Shown in pieces: positions 49,384 through 57,767 of a stretch of DNA of 64,000 nt. The notes beneath the pieces are model-generated. The model saw nothing but the letters and a program-made list of their open reading frames with translations. It was not told the DNA's origin and did not search any database. The stretch is taken from positions 1 to 64,000 of the forward strand of contig CABSMJ010000005.1 in the NCBI GenBank assembly GCA_902478785.1. Direction: 5' to 3'. The first letter of the stretch is position 1, and each line of letters starts with the position of its first letter. Source of the DNA: an uncultured Oscillospiraceae bacterium. Its GTDB lineage: Bacteria > Bacillota > Clostridia > Oscillospirales > Oscillospiraceae. Position numbers and translations under genes: made by a program.

Positions 49384-52368
49384 TTACTTCTGGGGATAGG
49401 CAGTGAGGAAGCGCTGGAAGATCACAGCAGCCTCCGCCCGGGTGATGGCGGCATCGGGGGCCAGGGTGGTCTCCGTGCGGCCCTTCATCAGTCCCGCGCC
49501 CACAGCCCAAGCCATGGCGTCGGCATCCAGCACCTCGCCCCTGTCGGTATAGGCGCTCAGGTCCGCAGAGGCGGAGGTGTCCAACTTGGCCTGGAGGGCA
49601 TAGCGGTACAGGAAGGTCACCAGCTGCTCCCGCTTGAGCAGCTGGCCCACGCCGAAGGACCCGTCGCCGTAGCCCAGGGCCACGCCGCTTTCCGCCGCCC
49701 AGGTCAGGGCTGTGGCGCACCAGTCAGCCTCGTCAGAGAAGGCGGAGGTGTTAGTGGTCTCCGGCTGGCCCGCCAGGCGGTAGAGCACCAGGGCCATCTG
49801 GCCCCGGGTGATGGAGTCATGGACACCGAAGGAGCCGTCGGCGTAGCCGGTGAAGAGGCCGGCCTTGGTGACCGCCGCCACGGCTTCGGCGCACCAGCTG
49901 TCCTGAGGCACATCGGTATAGGTGATCTCAGTCTCTCCGGGCTTTTCTTCCGGCTTTTCCTCGGGCTTGGTCTGGCCGCCGGTGGAGGGCGTGCCGGTGC
50001 CGTCCTCGCTCCAGTCGATCTCCGTGTTGTAGTTGTCCACATACCGCCACACCACGCTGTCGCCGCTGTGGAGGACCGTGGTGGTCATGCCGGTGTTGGT
50101 GATCTTGCCGTTGACGGTGAACATCCAGCCGGAGTAGGGGCCGTTGGCCTGCTCAGAGAGGGTGATGCCGTTCCAGGTGATGCTGGACACATAGCTGCTT
50201 CCAGCGTAGGTAAAGCCCTTGTCCCCGGCGGCAGCGGCCAGGAGGTCTGCCACGGTGGCACCGCTGGGCAGAGTGTAGCCGGTGGAGGACACCCAGGTGG
50301 TATAGGCGGTGTGGCCGCCCTCCCCGTGGACCGTGTCGCCCCGGAGGGAGAAGGAGACGGTGATGGTGGAGGGGGTGATGGTGCCGCCGCCTTCGCCTCC
50401 GCCGGGATTGGTGGCGGTGATGTTGGGAGCGGTGACCACGCCGGTGCTGTCCTTGGCCTGGAGGTAGAGGTTATAGGCTTTGCCGCCCTCCTTCATCCGG
50501 GCGTAGGCCACCAGGGCCCGGAAGCCCTGCTCCGTGGCCATGTTGTTGTAGGTCACGTTGCCGCCGTAGCCAAAGCCGGTGCCGTCCGCCAGGGCGAAGG
50601 ACAGCAGGCCCTCCACGGCGCTCTTGCCGCCCTTGACAAAGCGGGTGTCGGTGTGGGCGTCGATGCCCAGGGCCGCCAGGCCCACCACCACCTGGGCGGT
50701 GGAGTTGGCGTTGTTCCGCCAGGTGCCGCCGGCGCCCTGCTGGGTGGAGAGCCAGGCCACCGTCTTGTCCACAGCGGTCTTGACGGCGGTGTCGCTGTTA
50801 TAGTAGGGGGCCAGGGCGGGCAGCATGGCCGCCGCCGTGTCCACATCCAGCCCGGTGCCGGAGAGGTAGGAGGTCATGCAGCTGACCAGGGCCTGGTTGT
50901 CCGCAAGGGCCGTGGTGCCGGCCCCATACCGGGCCAGCAGGATGGAGGGGGCGGACCAGATATCCGGGGAGGCGGGGACCGCCGGGGCAGCGGTGGCCTC
51001 CTTCCGAGCCTGCTGGGCCAGGATGAACTTGGCAAGGGAGCTGTTGGGGGTGCCGTAGCTGTCGGTGCCGCTCAGGAGCGTCTCATACCGGCTCTGCTCG
51101 GCATTGTCCAGAGCGGCGCCGTAGGCGGCCATATCCACCACCGCCCAGGGCAGGTCCGTGTCGTCGATGGGGGAGGTGGCGGTGGAGCCGTCCTGCCACT
51201 TGGCGGCGATGCCGCTCATGACCTTGCCGTAGTCCACCACGCCGGTCTTGTCCGGGTCGGAGGCGGCGGCAGGCACCGTCAGGGCAAAGGTCTTGGTGGC
51301 CTGTACGCCGGAATCCTCCGTGCTGGCCACCGTGGCGGTAAGGGTGGCGGTGACCGCCGCGGACTTGGCGCCGCCGATGTAGACCGTGTTGCCGTCGTAA
51401 TAGCCGATGACGCTGTCGTCCTGGGTATCCAGGGACCAGGTAATGGCGGTGTCGCCGTAGGTGGAGGTAGGCAGTGTCAGGTTCTGGCTCAGGGCGTCCA
51501 GGGAGGCGTTGCCGCCAAGCAGGGTGCTCTCGGTCAGGTTGTCCAGGGCGGCGTCCACATGGCCCTGGGGGGTGTCCTCATACACGGTGACGGTGCAGAC
51601 AGGCGCCGTAATCGGCGCAGACACTTCCACCTGAACAGACCCGTCATAGGGAGGCTGGGTCCAGTCACTGACCGTTGTGTCCACAAAGCCCATTGCGGAC
51701 ATAACATACTTTCCCGGCTGAGAAAACACCACCTGTGCCGTTCCATCCGCGCCAGTCTCTACTGCGCCATCATCCAGAGGAATCAAGCTCCCGCCTTCGG
51801 CTGTGCAAAGCACCATTCCCTCAAGATCTTCTGCCTCTGCTGCTCCCATGCCTGAATAGCCCTGGAGGTGAAGTGTAAGGGCTTCCCCTGCAACAGCGGA
51901 GGTAGCAGGAGCGTCAAAATAGGCATAATAATCGGAATAATGCTCCGTATCGGCCATCAAAGCAGCCGTGACATAGTCGCCATTGGAAACGGTGTCCTGT
52001 GTGACACCGCTGGTCAGCGGTCGGTCATTGACAAAAAACAGGGTGGATGAGGTTTCCACGCCCCACAGCTTGCTGACCCAGCCGCTGTTTTGCGCATATC
52101 CGTCAGCAGACAGATATTGGTTATGGGCCGCAGTCAGCACAGCGTCCACTGTGGCCGACCCATTTTGTGCAGGAACGGTAACAGGAGCCTGCGTCATTTG
52201 CGTTCCATCGCTGCCGACGCCGATCCCTCCTGCGTGATCGGAAACGCAGCCCTGGTCGCTGATCGTCAAATAAACGGTGATCTCCTGCTCCGCCGCCAAG
52301 GCCGTGGCCGGCAGCAGGCCCAGGGCCAGCGTCAGCGCCAGCACCAGAGCCAAAATCCTCTTCTTCAT
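49384..52368 (-). CDS. Surface transcobalamin-like protein: DUF4430, Ig-like, alpha/alpha-toroid, DUF4430, SLH
   Basis: 994 aa. Signal peptide 1-26 (cleavage after ALA). Residues 28-140 look like a first DUF4430-type domain (SSTLFFVNDRPLTSG). About 255-367 is a bacterial Ig-like (aBig) domain (NLTLPTSTYGDTAITWSL). About 380-640 is an alpha/alpha-toroid (AVDKTVAWLSTQQGAGGTW, STAQVVVGLAALGIDAHTD, MATEQGFRALVAYA). About 668-785 is a second DUF4430 domain (NGPYSGWMFTVNGKITNTGM, HSGDSVVWRYVDN). Residues 818-994 carry three SLH repeats. Toroid plus DUF4430 is the architecture of intrinsic factor/transcobalamin. First gene behind the cobalamin riboswitch. Confidence 0.86.
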   Translation of the reverse strand: MKKRILALVLALTLALGLLPATALAAEQEITVYLTISDQGCVSDHAGGIGVGSDGTQMTQAPVTVPAQNGSATVDAVLTAAHNQYLSADGYAQNSGWVSKLWGVETSSTLFFVNDRPLTSGVTQDTVSNGDYVTAALMADTEHYSDYYAYFDAPATSAVAGEALTLHLQGYSGMGAAEAEDLEGMVLCTAEGGSLIPLDDGAVETGADGTAQVVFSQPGKYVMSAMGFVDTTVSDWTQPPYDGSVQVEVSAPITAPVCTVTVYEDTPQGHVDAALDNLTESTLLGGNASLDALSQNLTLPTSTYGDTAITWSLDTQDDSVIGYYDGNTVYIGGAKSAAVTATLTATVASTEDSGVQATKTFALTVPAAASDPDKTGVVDYGKVMSGIAAKWQDGSTATSPIDDTDLPWAVVDMAAYGAALDNAEQSRYETLLSGTDSYGTPNSSLAKFILAQQARKEATAAPAVPASPDIWSAPSILLARYGAGTTALADNQALVSCMTSYLSGTGLDVDTAAAMLPALAPYYNSDTAVKTAVDKTVAWLSTQQGAGGTWRNNANSTAQVVVGLAALGIDAHTDTRFVKGGKSAVEGLLSFALADGTGFGYGGNVTYNNMATEQGFRALVAYARMKEGGKAYNLYLQAKDSTGVVTAPNITATNPGGGEGGGTITPSTITVSFSLRGDTVHGEGGHTAYTTWVSSTGYTLPSGATVADLLAAAAGDKGFTYAGSSYVSSITWNGITLSEQANGPYSGWMFTVNGKITNTGMTTTVLHSGDSVVWRYVDNYNTEIDWSEDGTGTPSTGGQTKPEEKPEEKPGETEITYTDVPQDSWCAEAVAAVTKAGLFTGYADGSFGVHDSITRGQMALVLYRLAGQPETTNTSAFSDEADWCATALTWAAESGVALGYGDGSFGVGQLLKREQLVTFLYRYALQAKLDTSASADLSAYTDRGEVLDADAMAWAVGAGLMKGRTETTLAPDAAITRAEAAVIFQRFLTAYPQK

Positions 52369-52421
52369 CGTCCTTCCTCCTATAAAAATCTGCCTGCCGT
52401 TTCCGGCAGACAGCGCAGCAC

Positions 52422-52452
52422 AAAAAACCGAACCGCCAAAAGGGCAGTTCGG
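52422..52452 (-). terminator. Terminator of the cobalamin riboswitch
   Basis: On the minus strand CCGAACTGCC (from 52452) pairs with GGCGGTTCGG (to 52428), one G-U pair, then six T (52427-52422). It lies between the aptamer and the first gene, as in transcriptional riboswitches. Confidence 0.85.
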
Positions 52453-52603
52453 AACACATGAGCGTCAGTCTCCGGTTCCGGCAGAAACTTCGGACCGCTT
52501 CAGGCATTCTGACTCATCCGCTCAGGGCGGCTTCACAGTGACCGACTCGCGGGGCCTTTCACCCCATTCCCCCTGCCGCCCAGACGGGCGGCGGAAGCGA
52601 TCC
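52422..52603 (-). promoter_or_regulatory. Cobalamin (B12) riboswitch
   Basis: Reading the minus strand: a closing stem GGATCGCTT (52603-52595) with AAGCGGTCC (52500-52492); inside it GGGAATGGGGTGAAA, then CCCCGCGAG, the CACTGTGA core, and GAGTCAGAATGCCTG, a match to the B12 box (A-G-Y-C-M-G...A-C-C-T-G). A further hairpin AGTTTC/GAGACT (about 52466-52489) could be the kissing-loop arm, followed by the terminator. Binding of cobalamin should favour termination and switch the operon off. Confidence 0.87.
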
Positions 52604-52655
52604 CTCTATGGAATTTTCGCCCGGCACTTTTTGGAAGGGCCCGGCAGGTACGCCT

Positions 52656-52683
52656 ATTGTATCATATCCCGCGGATTTGTAAA
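52656..52683 (-). promoter_or_regulatory. Promoter of the B12 operon
   Basis: Minus strand TTTACA (52683-52678), 16 bases, TACAAT (52661-52656), placing the transcript start about 45 bases before the riboswitch closing stem. Confidence 0.65.
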
Positions 52684-52798
52684 TACCGGAGTTGTCTCCC
52701 CCGCCTCCTTTTTCCCGGCCCTTTGTTAAATCTCCCCCGCCTTTTCCCCCGCCATGTTAAGGCCAGTTCAAATCTTCCCTAAGAGTTGGAAAGGTCCC

Positions 52799-52828
52799 TT
52801 GAAAGCCCACTTTTTCCAGTGCTATACT
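52799..52828 (+). promoter_or_regulatory. Promoter of the metallophosphoesterase gene
   Basis: TTGAAA (52799-52804), 18 bases, TATACT (52823-52828). Confidence 0.6.
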
Positions 52829-52866
52829 TGCCTCGCCAACTGGAAAACGAGCTTTTCCAGTGGAAA
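52812..52866 (+). repeat. TTTTCCAGT repeats, candidate operator
   Basis: TTTTCCAGT at 52812-52820, its inverse ACTGGAAAA at 52839-52847 and TTTTCCAGT again at 52853-52861; the last forms a palindrome TTTCCA-G-TGGAAA (52854-52866). They span the -10 and the leader, a typical repressor position. The binding protein is unknown. Confidence 0.55.
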
Positions 52867-52899
52867 TAGGAAGAAATCAGACAAAGGAAGGGATTCTGC

Positions 52900-54846
52900 A
52901 TGCAGACCAAAAAAAGACTCCTGACCCTGGCCCTCAGCGGCGTGCTGCTGGCGGGGACCTGCGTGCCCACTCTGGCCGCCACCGTCCACTACAACGACGG
53001 CGCCACCGTGGGCGGCAGCGCCGAATGGCAGGCCTGGACCAAGGAATGGGAGAGTGTGGCTACCGATTACACCCAGGTCTCCCTGACCCCCGGTGCCGAC
53101 GAGACGGAGCTGAACTTCGCCTGGTACAGCAAGGATGAGGGCAAGGCCACCCCCGTGGTCCACTTCGGCACGGACAAGAACAACCTCAAGGCCTTCACCG
53201 GCACCTCCGCCGCCGTGGACACCTCCCTCACCGACGGGGCGAAGTACGTCTACAACCACGTCACCGTCACCGGACTGAAGGAGAACACCACTTACTACTA
53301 CACCGTGGAGAAAAACGGCGTGGAGACGGACGTGGAGACCTATCAGACCCGGAGCTTCTCCACCGTGAAGATGCTGTATGTGGGCGACCCCCAGATCGGC
53401 GCCTCCAAGGGCCAGCCCCAGGACGGTGAGGAGCTGGTGGCTGACAGCGGCGCGGCCAACACCGCCGCCCGCAACGACGCCTTCGGCTGGAACCGCACCC
53501 TGGAGATCGCTGCCGAGCAGAACCCCGACCTGAGCTTCATCATCTCCGCCGGCGACCAGGTCAACAAAACCGGCAAGGCCAAGGAGGAGGAGTACGCCGG
53601 CTATCTGAGCCCCGACCTGCTGGCCTCTTTGCCCGTGGCCACCACCATCGGCAACCATGACTCCCTCAACGCCGACTATGGCTACCACTTCAATAACCCC
53701 AACGCCACCGATTACGGCACCACGGAGGCCGGCGGCGACTACTACTATTCCTACGGTGAGGGATTGTTCATCGTCCTCAACACCAACAACTACAACGTGG
53801 CTGAGCACAAGCAGGCCATCGCCGAGGCCGTGGCCTCCGATCCCGACGCTGCCTGGCGGGTGGTCACCATCCACCAGGACATCTACGGCACCGGCCTGGA
53901 CCACTCCGATACCGACGGTATGATCCTGCGGACCCAGCTGACCCCCATCTTCGACCAGTATGACATCGACGTGGTGCTCCAGGGTCACGACCACACGTAC
54001 AGCCGCTCCAAGCTGCTCTACGGCGACGGCCAGACCCACGGCACCTATGAGTTCCAGCTCAACGCCGACGGCAGCGACTACGACTGGGACAACGCCTACA
54101 ACACCCAGACCAACTCCAAGATCCCCCTGTATCCCGAGGACAGCGACACCGCCGGTCAGACCCTGTTGGACAATTTCCAGGCCGACAACAAGTGCTACAC
54201 CATCGAGACCACCAGCGGCAACACCGTCACCAACCCCAACGGCATCCTGTACATGACCGCCAACTCCGCCTCCGGCTCCAAGTTCTATGAGCTGATCTCC
54301 TCTCAGCAGGACTACATCGCCGAGCGGAGCCAGAACTGGCTGCCCAGCTACTCCGTCATCACCATGACCCCCACCTCCTTCTCCATCGACACCTATCAGA
54401 TCACCGACAACGGCCAGACGGAGAAGATCGACTCCACCTTCACCATCCAGAAGACCGGCGAGAGTGAGAGCACCACCACCGCTCTGACCCGCGCCCAGGC
54501 CGTGGAGCGCCTGTACACCTATGCCGGCCAGCCTGCCGCCGCCTCTGACGCCGGCTTTGCTGACGTGACTGCCGACGCCTCCTGCGCCAAGGCTCTGGCC
54601 TGGGCCAAGAGCGAGGGCATCGTCAAGGGCGTCACCGGCACCACCTTCCAGCCCGACGACGTCATCACCCAGGCTCAGTTCGCCGCCATGCTGGTGCGCT
54701 ACGCCGCCGCCAGCGGCCACACCGGCTACAACGCCTCTGCCACCCTCTCCCAGGCGCTGAGCACCGCCAAGACCCAGGGCCTGCTCACCGGTACCGCCGT
54801 CACCGCCGGCACCGTGGACTACGCCCTGACCAAGCTGGGCAAGTAA
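52900..54846 (+). CDS. Secreted purple-acid-phosphatase-like metallophosphoesterase with C-terminal SLH-like repeats
   Basis: 648 aa, RBS AAAGGAAGGG. Signal peptide 1-27. An N-terminal fibronectin-III-like PAP domain (about 50-152) precedes the calcineurin-like metallophosphatase domain: GDPQ (162-165), GDQ (218-220), GNHD (251-254), the His in VVTIHQDIYG and the final GHDHTYSRSK. The C-terminus (about 535-648) has one clear S-layer homology repeat (FADVTADASCAKALAWAKSEGIVKG) and degenerate flanking ones. It probably releases phosphate from organic phosphates at the cell surface. Rapid codon-biased, highly expressed style of sequence. Confidence 0.9.
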   Translation: MQTKKRLLTLALSGVLLAGTCVPTLAATVHYNDGATVGGSAEWQAWTKEWESVATDYTQVSLTPGADETELNFAWYSKDEGKATPVVHFGTDKNNLKAFTGTSAAVDTSLTDGAKYVYNHVTVTGLKENTTYYYTVEKNGVETDVETYQTRSFSTVKMLYVGDPQIGASKGQPQDGEELVADSGAANTAARNDAFGWNRTLEIAAEQNPDLSFIISAGDQVNKTGKAKEEEYAGYLSPDLLASLPVATTIGNHDSLNADYGYHFNNPNATDYGTTEAGGDYYYSYGEGLFIVLNTNNYNVAEHKQAIAEAVASDPDAAWRVVTIHQDIYGTGLDHSDTDGMILRTQLTPIFDQYDIDVVLQGHDHTYSRSKLLYGDGQTHGTYEFQLNADGSDYDWDNAYNTQTNSKIPLYPEDSDTAGQTLLDNFQADNKCYTIETTSGNTVTNPNGILYMTANSASGSKFYELISSQQDYIAERSQNWLPSYSVITMTPTSFSIDTYQITDNGQTEKIDSTFTIQKTGESESTTTALTRAQAVERLYTYAGQPAAASDAGFADVTADASCAKALAWAKSEGIVKGVTGTTFQPDDVITQAQFAAMLVRYAAASGHTGYNASATLSQALSTAKTQGLLTGTAVTAGTVDYALTKLGK

Positions 54847-54875
54847 CCTTCGACCCTCTGCCGATTTTCCGGCAT

Positions 54876-54910
54876 CGCTCCGCGGGCAAAAGCCCGCGGA
54901 GCGCCTTTTT
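54876..54910 (+). terminator. Intrinsic terminator of the metallophosphoesterase gene
   Basis: CGCTCCGCGGGC (54876-54887) pairs with GCCCGCGGAGCG (54892-54903), loop AAAA, then CCTTTTT. Confidence 0.9.
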
Positions 54911-54975
54911 CCCCGCCTTCGCCGCCAACGGCCCCAGGCGCCCATCCTGTCATAGAGTAAAGTGAGGAATGCTTC

Positions 54976-56142
54976 GTGAACAAGAAAAGCTGGCTTCGTC
55001 TGTCCCTGCGCTGGCTGCCGCCTCTGGTGCTGGCCGCGGCGTTTTTTGCCTTCGTCTGGTGTCTCAACGGCGTGGACAAGGTGCCCCTGGTGTCCCGGGA
55101 GGGGCAGACCTTTGAAAAGGGCGTGGTCACCGAAGTCCTCCAGGACAACCTCCAGGCTGACGGCAGCCGGGTGGGGGAGCAGGTGGTCCGGGTGAAAATG
55201 ACCACCGGCGTCCTCACCGGGGAGGAGGTGGAGATGACCTCCTCCTCCGGCTACCTCTTCGGTGCCCCCTGCACCGTGGGCATGAAGGTGGTGGTGATGC
55301 AGAGCGTGGCCGGGGACACCACCGTCTCCAGCGTCTATGCCCAGGACCGGGAGATGGCCATCTACCTCTTTGCGGCGCTGTATCTGCTGGTGCTGTGCCT
55401 GGTGGGCGGCAAGCAGGGCATCAAGGGCGCCGCGGGGCTGGTGTTCACCTTTGGGTGCATCCTGTGGGTATATCTGCCCATGGTGTACCGGGGCTGGTCC
55501 CCCTTCTGGTCTGCGGTGGCAGTGTGCGCCGTCACAACGCTGGTGACCATGTATCTCATCGGCGGCCCCACCCGCAAGACCGCGGTGGCCACCGCCGGCA
55601 CCGTGGCCGGCGTGGTGATCGCTGGGCTGGCCGCCACCGCCTTCAGCGCCGCCACCGGCGTGACCGGCTGGAACGTCAGCGACATTGAAAGCCTTTTGAC
55701 CCTGTGGAACACCTCCGACATCCAGGTGGGGGGACTGCTCTTCTCCGGCCTGCTCATCTCCTCCCTGGGAGCGGTGATGGACGTGACCATGTCCATCGCC
55801 AGCTCTATGGGCGAGATCTACGCCCAGAACCCCTCCATGACCCGCCGGGAGCTGTTCCGGGCGGGGATGCACGTGGGAAGGGACATGATGGGCACCGACT
55901 CCAACACGCTGATCCTGGCCTTTGCCGGCGGCAGCGTGTCCATGCTGCTGCTGGACTACGCCTACGACCTGCCCTACTACCAGATCATCAACTCCAACAA
56001 CATCGGCATCGCCGTCATGCAGGGTCTCTCCGGCAGCTTCGGCGTGGTGCTCAGCGTGCCGGTGACGGTGGTGCTGGCCACGGCCCTCTACACCGCCCGC
56101 CGCTCCTCCGCCGCTGCGGCGCCCGCGTCCGAAACCCTCTGA
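54976..56142 (+). CDS. YibE/F family membrane protein
   Basis: 388 aa from a GTG after GTGAGGAATGCTTC. TM1 (about residues 12-30) is followed by an extracytoplasmic OB-like part (residues 35-120) and about seven further helices. LVGGKQGIKGAAGLVFTFGCILW, MYLIGGPTRKTAVATAGTV and SSLGAVMDVTMSIASSMGEI are typical of YibE/F. The family is uncharacterised; a transport or membrane-organising role is likely. Monocistronic between terminators. Confidence 0.88.
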   Translation: MNKKSWLRLSLRWLPPLVLAAAFFAFVWCLNGVDKVPLVSREGQTFEKGVVTEVLQDNLQADGSRVGEQVVRVKMTTGVLTGEEVEMTSSSGYLFGAPCTVGMKVVVMQSVAGDTTVSSVYAQDREMAIYLFAALYLLVLCLVGGKQGIKGAAGLVFTFGCILWVYLPMVYRGWSPFWSAVAVCAVTTLVTMYLIGGPTRKTAVATAGTVAGVVIAGLAATAFSAATGVTGWNVSDIESLLTLWNTSDIQVGGLLFSGLLISSLGAVMDVTMSIASSMGEIYAQNPSMTRRELFRAGMHVGRDMMGTDSNTLILAFAGGSVSMLLLDYAYDLPYYQIINSNNIGIAVMQGLSGSFGVVLSVPVTVVLATALYTARRSSAAAAPASETL

Positions 56143-56162
56143 TCTCTATGCCCCGTCGTCTG

Positions 56163-56200
56163 AAAAGACCCCTTTCCCAATGGGAAAGGGGTCTTTTTTT
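56163..56200 (+). terminator. Intrinsic terminator after the YibE/F gene
   Basis: AAAAGACCCCTTTCCC (56163-56178) pairs with GGGAAAGGGGTCTTTT (56182-56197), followed by further T. Confidence 0.92.
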
Positions 56201-56239
56201 CTTCCAAGTCTCTTCCGCCCCGCCCTCTCCTGCCCATGG

Positions 56240-56268
56240 TTGACTTTTCCTGGCAATTCGTCTATCAT
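56240..56268 (+). promoter_or_regulatory. Promoter of the NSS transporter gene
   Basis: TTGACT (56240-56245), 17 bases, TATCAT (56263-56268). Confidence 0.75.
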
Positions 56269-56344
56269 GGAACAACATTGCGCTTTTGGAGGACGGAGTG
56301 TGTCTCCTCCAAAAAGTGCGGGAAACAAAAGAGGGAGAGAAAAC

Positions 56345-57709
56345 ATGAAGCGAGAAAACTTTCAATCCCGGCTGGGCTTCCTGCTGGTCAGTGCCGGCTG
56401 CGCCATCGGCATCGGCAACGTGTGGAAGTTCCCCTATGTGACCGGGGAAAACGGCGGCGGCGTGTTCGTGCTGTTCTATGTGCTGTTTTTGATCATCATG
56501 GGCGTGCCGGTGCTGACCATGGAGCTGGCAGTGGGCCGGGCCAGCGGCAAGAGCGCCGTGGAGGGCTACAAGGCCTTGGAGCCCAAGGGCAGCAAGTGGC
56601 ACATCCACGGCTGGGTGTGCATCATCGGCTGCTGCCTTTTGATGATGTACTACACCACCGTGGCCGGCTGGATGCTGGATTACTTCTATAAGTTCGCCTC
56701 CGGCGCCTTTACCGGCGTAGCCGACGAGGCGGTGGACGGCGTGTTCTCCGCCATGCTGGCAAACCCCGGTGAGATGACCGTCTTTATGGTCATCATCGTC
56801 CTGGCGGGCTTCCTGGTATGCTCCTTTGGCCTCCAGAAGGGCCTGGAGCGCATCAGCAAGTGGATGATGCTGGCGCTGCTGGTGCTGATTGTGGTGCTGG
56901 CAGGTCACAGCCTGACTCTGGACGGCGCCGCCGAGGGTGTGAAGTTCTACCTGCTGCCCGACTTCCAGCGGGCCGCCGAGGTGGGCCTGGGCAAGGTCAT
57001 CACCGCCGCCATGAACCAGTCCTTCTTTACGTTGAGCCTGGGCATCGCCGCCATGGAGATCTTCGGCAGCTATATGTCCAAGGACCACACCCTCACCGGT
57101 GAGGCCGTGCGCATCTGCGCCCTGGACACCTTCGTGGCCTTCATGTCCGGCATGATCATCTTCCCCGCCTGCTTTTCCTTCGGCGTGGAGGCGGGCAGCG
57201 GCCCGTCCCTGATCTTCATGACGCTGCCCCGAGTGTTCCTCCACATGGCCGGCGGCCGGGTGTGGGGCGCGCTGTTTTTCCTGTTCATGACCTTCGCCAG
57301 CTTCACCACCGTCCTGGCGGTGTTTGAAAACATCATGGCCAACTGCATGGACAGCTTCGGCTGGTCCCGGAAGAAGGCCACCGTCTCCTGCGGCCTCTTC
57401 ATCCTCATCGCCAGCCTGCCCTGCGTCCTGGGCTACAATGTGTGGTACTTCTCCGTGGTGCTGCCCAACGCCCCCGGCGGCGGCCAGATTCTGGACATTG
57501 AAGACTTCCTGGTCTCCAACCTGCTGCTGCCCATCGGGTCCCTCATCTACCTGCTGTTCTGCGTCAGCAAATGGGGCTGGGGCTTTGACAAGTACCTCGC
57601 CGAGGCCAACACCGGCCGGGGACTCAGGATGTCCCGGGCCTTCAAGCCCTACTTCCAGTTCATCCTGCCCATCATCATCCTGGTGATCCTGATCCAGGGC
57701 CTGCTGTAA
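56345..57709 (+). CDS. Sodium-dependent transporter, neurotransmitter:sodium symporter (NSS/SNF) family
   Basis: 454 aa from ATG 56345 (AAGAGGGAGAG upstream); an open frame back to 56180 has no RBS and crosses the promoter. About 11-12 helices. The N-terminal unwound segment SAGCAIGIGNVWKFPYVTGENGGG carries the family GNxWxFPY motif that coordinates Na+ and substrate in LeuT. Residues MNQSFFTLSLGIAAMEIFGSYMSKD form TM6. It imports amino acids or derivatives with Na+; the ligand is unknown. Confidence 0.93.
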   Translation: MKRENFQSRLGFLLVSAGCAIGIGNVWKFPYVTGENGGGVFVLFYVLFLIIMGVPVLTMELAVGRASGKSAVEGYKALEPKGSKWHIHGWVCIIGCCLLMMYYTTVAGWMLDYFYKFASGAFTGVADEAVDGVFSAMLANPGEMTVFMVIIVLAGFLVCSFGLQKGLERISKWMMLALLVLIVVLAGHSLTLDGAAEGVKFYLLPDFQRAAEVGLGKVITAAMNQSFFTLSLGIAAMEIFGSYMSKDHTLTGEAVRICALDTFVAFMSGMIIFPACFSFGVEAGSGPSLIFMTLPRVFLHMAGGRVWGALFFLFMTFASFTTVLAVFENIMANCMDSFGWSRKKATVSCGLFILIASLPCVLGYNVWYFSVVLPNAPGGGQILDIEDFLVSNLLLPIGSLIYLLFCVSKWGWGFDKYLAEANTGRGLRMSRAFKPYFQFILPIIILVILIQGLL

Positions 57710-57725
57710 GGGCACCCCATGCCGC

Positions 57726-57763
57726 AAAAGAGCCCGGTCCCAAAAGGGACCGGGCTTTTTTTC
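57726..57763. terminator. Bidirectional intrinsic terminator
   Basis: AGCCCGGTCCC (57731-57741) pairs with GGGACCGGGCT (57746-57756), with A and T runs outside. Separates the NSS gene from the convergent radical SAM gene. Confidence 0.92.
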
Positions 57764-57767
57764 TCTT

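Larger units (their letters stand above)
52369..52899. other. 531-base divergent regulatory region
   Basis: It contains, on the minus strand, the promoter, cobalamin riboswitch and terminator of the B12 operon, and, on the plus strand, the promoter and TTTTCCAGT repeats of the metallophosphoesterase gene. About 90 bases between them (52690-52780) are pyrimidine-rich with no feature that I can support. Confidence 0.6.

Noticed and set aside
49096..51855. Open frame of 919 codons on the plus strand opposite the surface protein genes
   Set aside because: Gly/Val/His-rich composition, no RBS, antisense to two genes with signal peptides, toroid and SLH repeats.
52724..52775. TTAAAT / TTAAGG / TTCAAA as Pho boxes before the phosphatase
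   Set aside because: Only two are spaced near 11 bases and the matches are poor; not enough for a PhoP site.
52822..55872. Open frame of 1016 codons on the minus strand
   Set aside because: It lies antisense to the metallophosphoesterase and YibE/F genes, crosses two terminators and a promoter, and reads as low-complexity Gly/Val/His/Leu. Such frames arise from the strong third-position GC bias.
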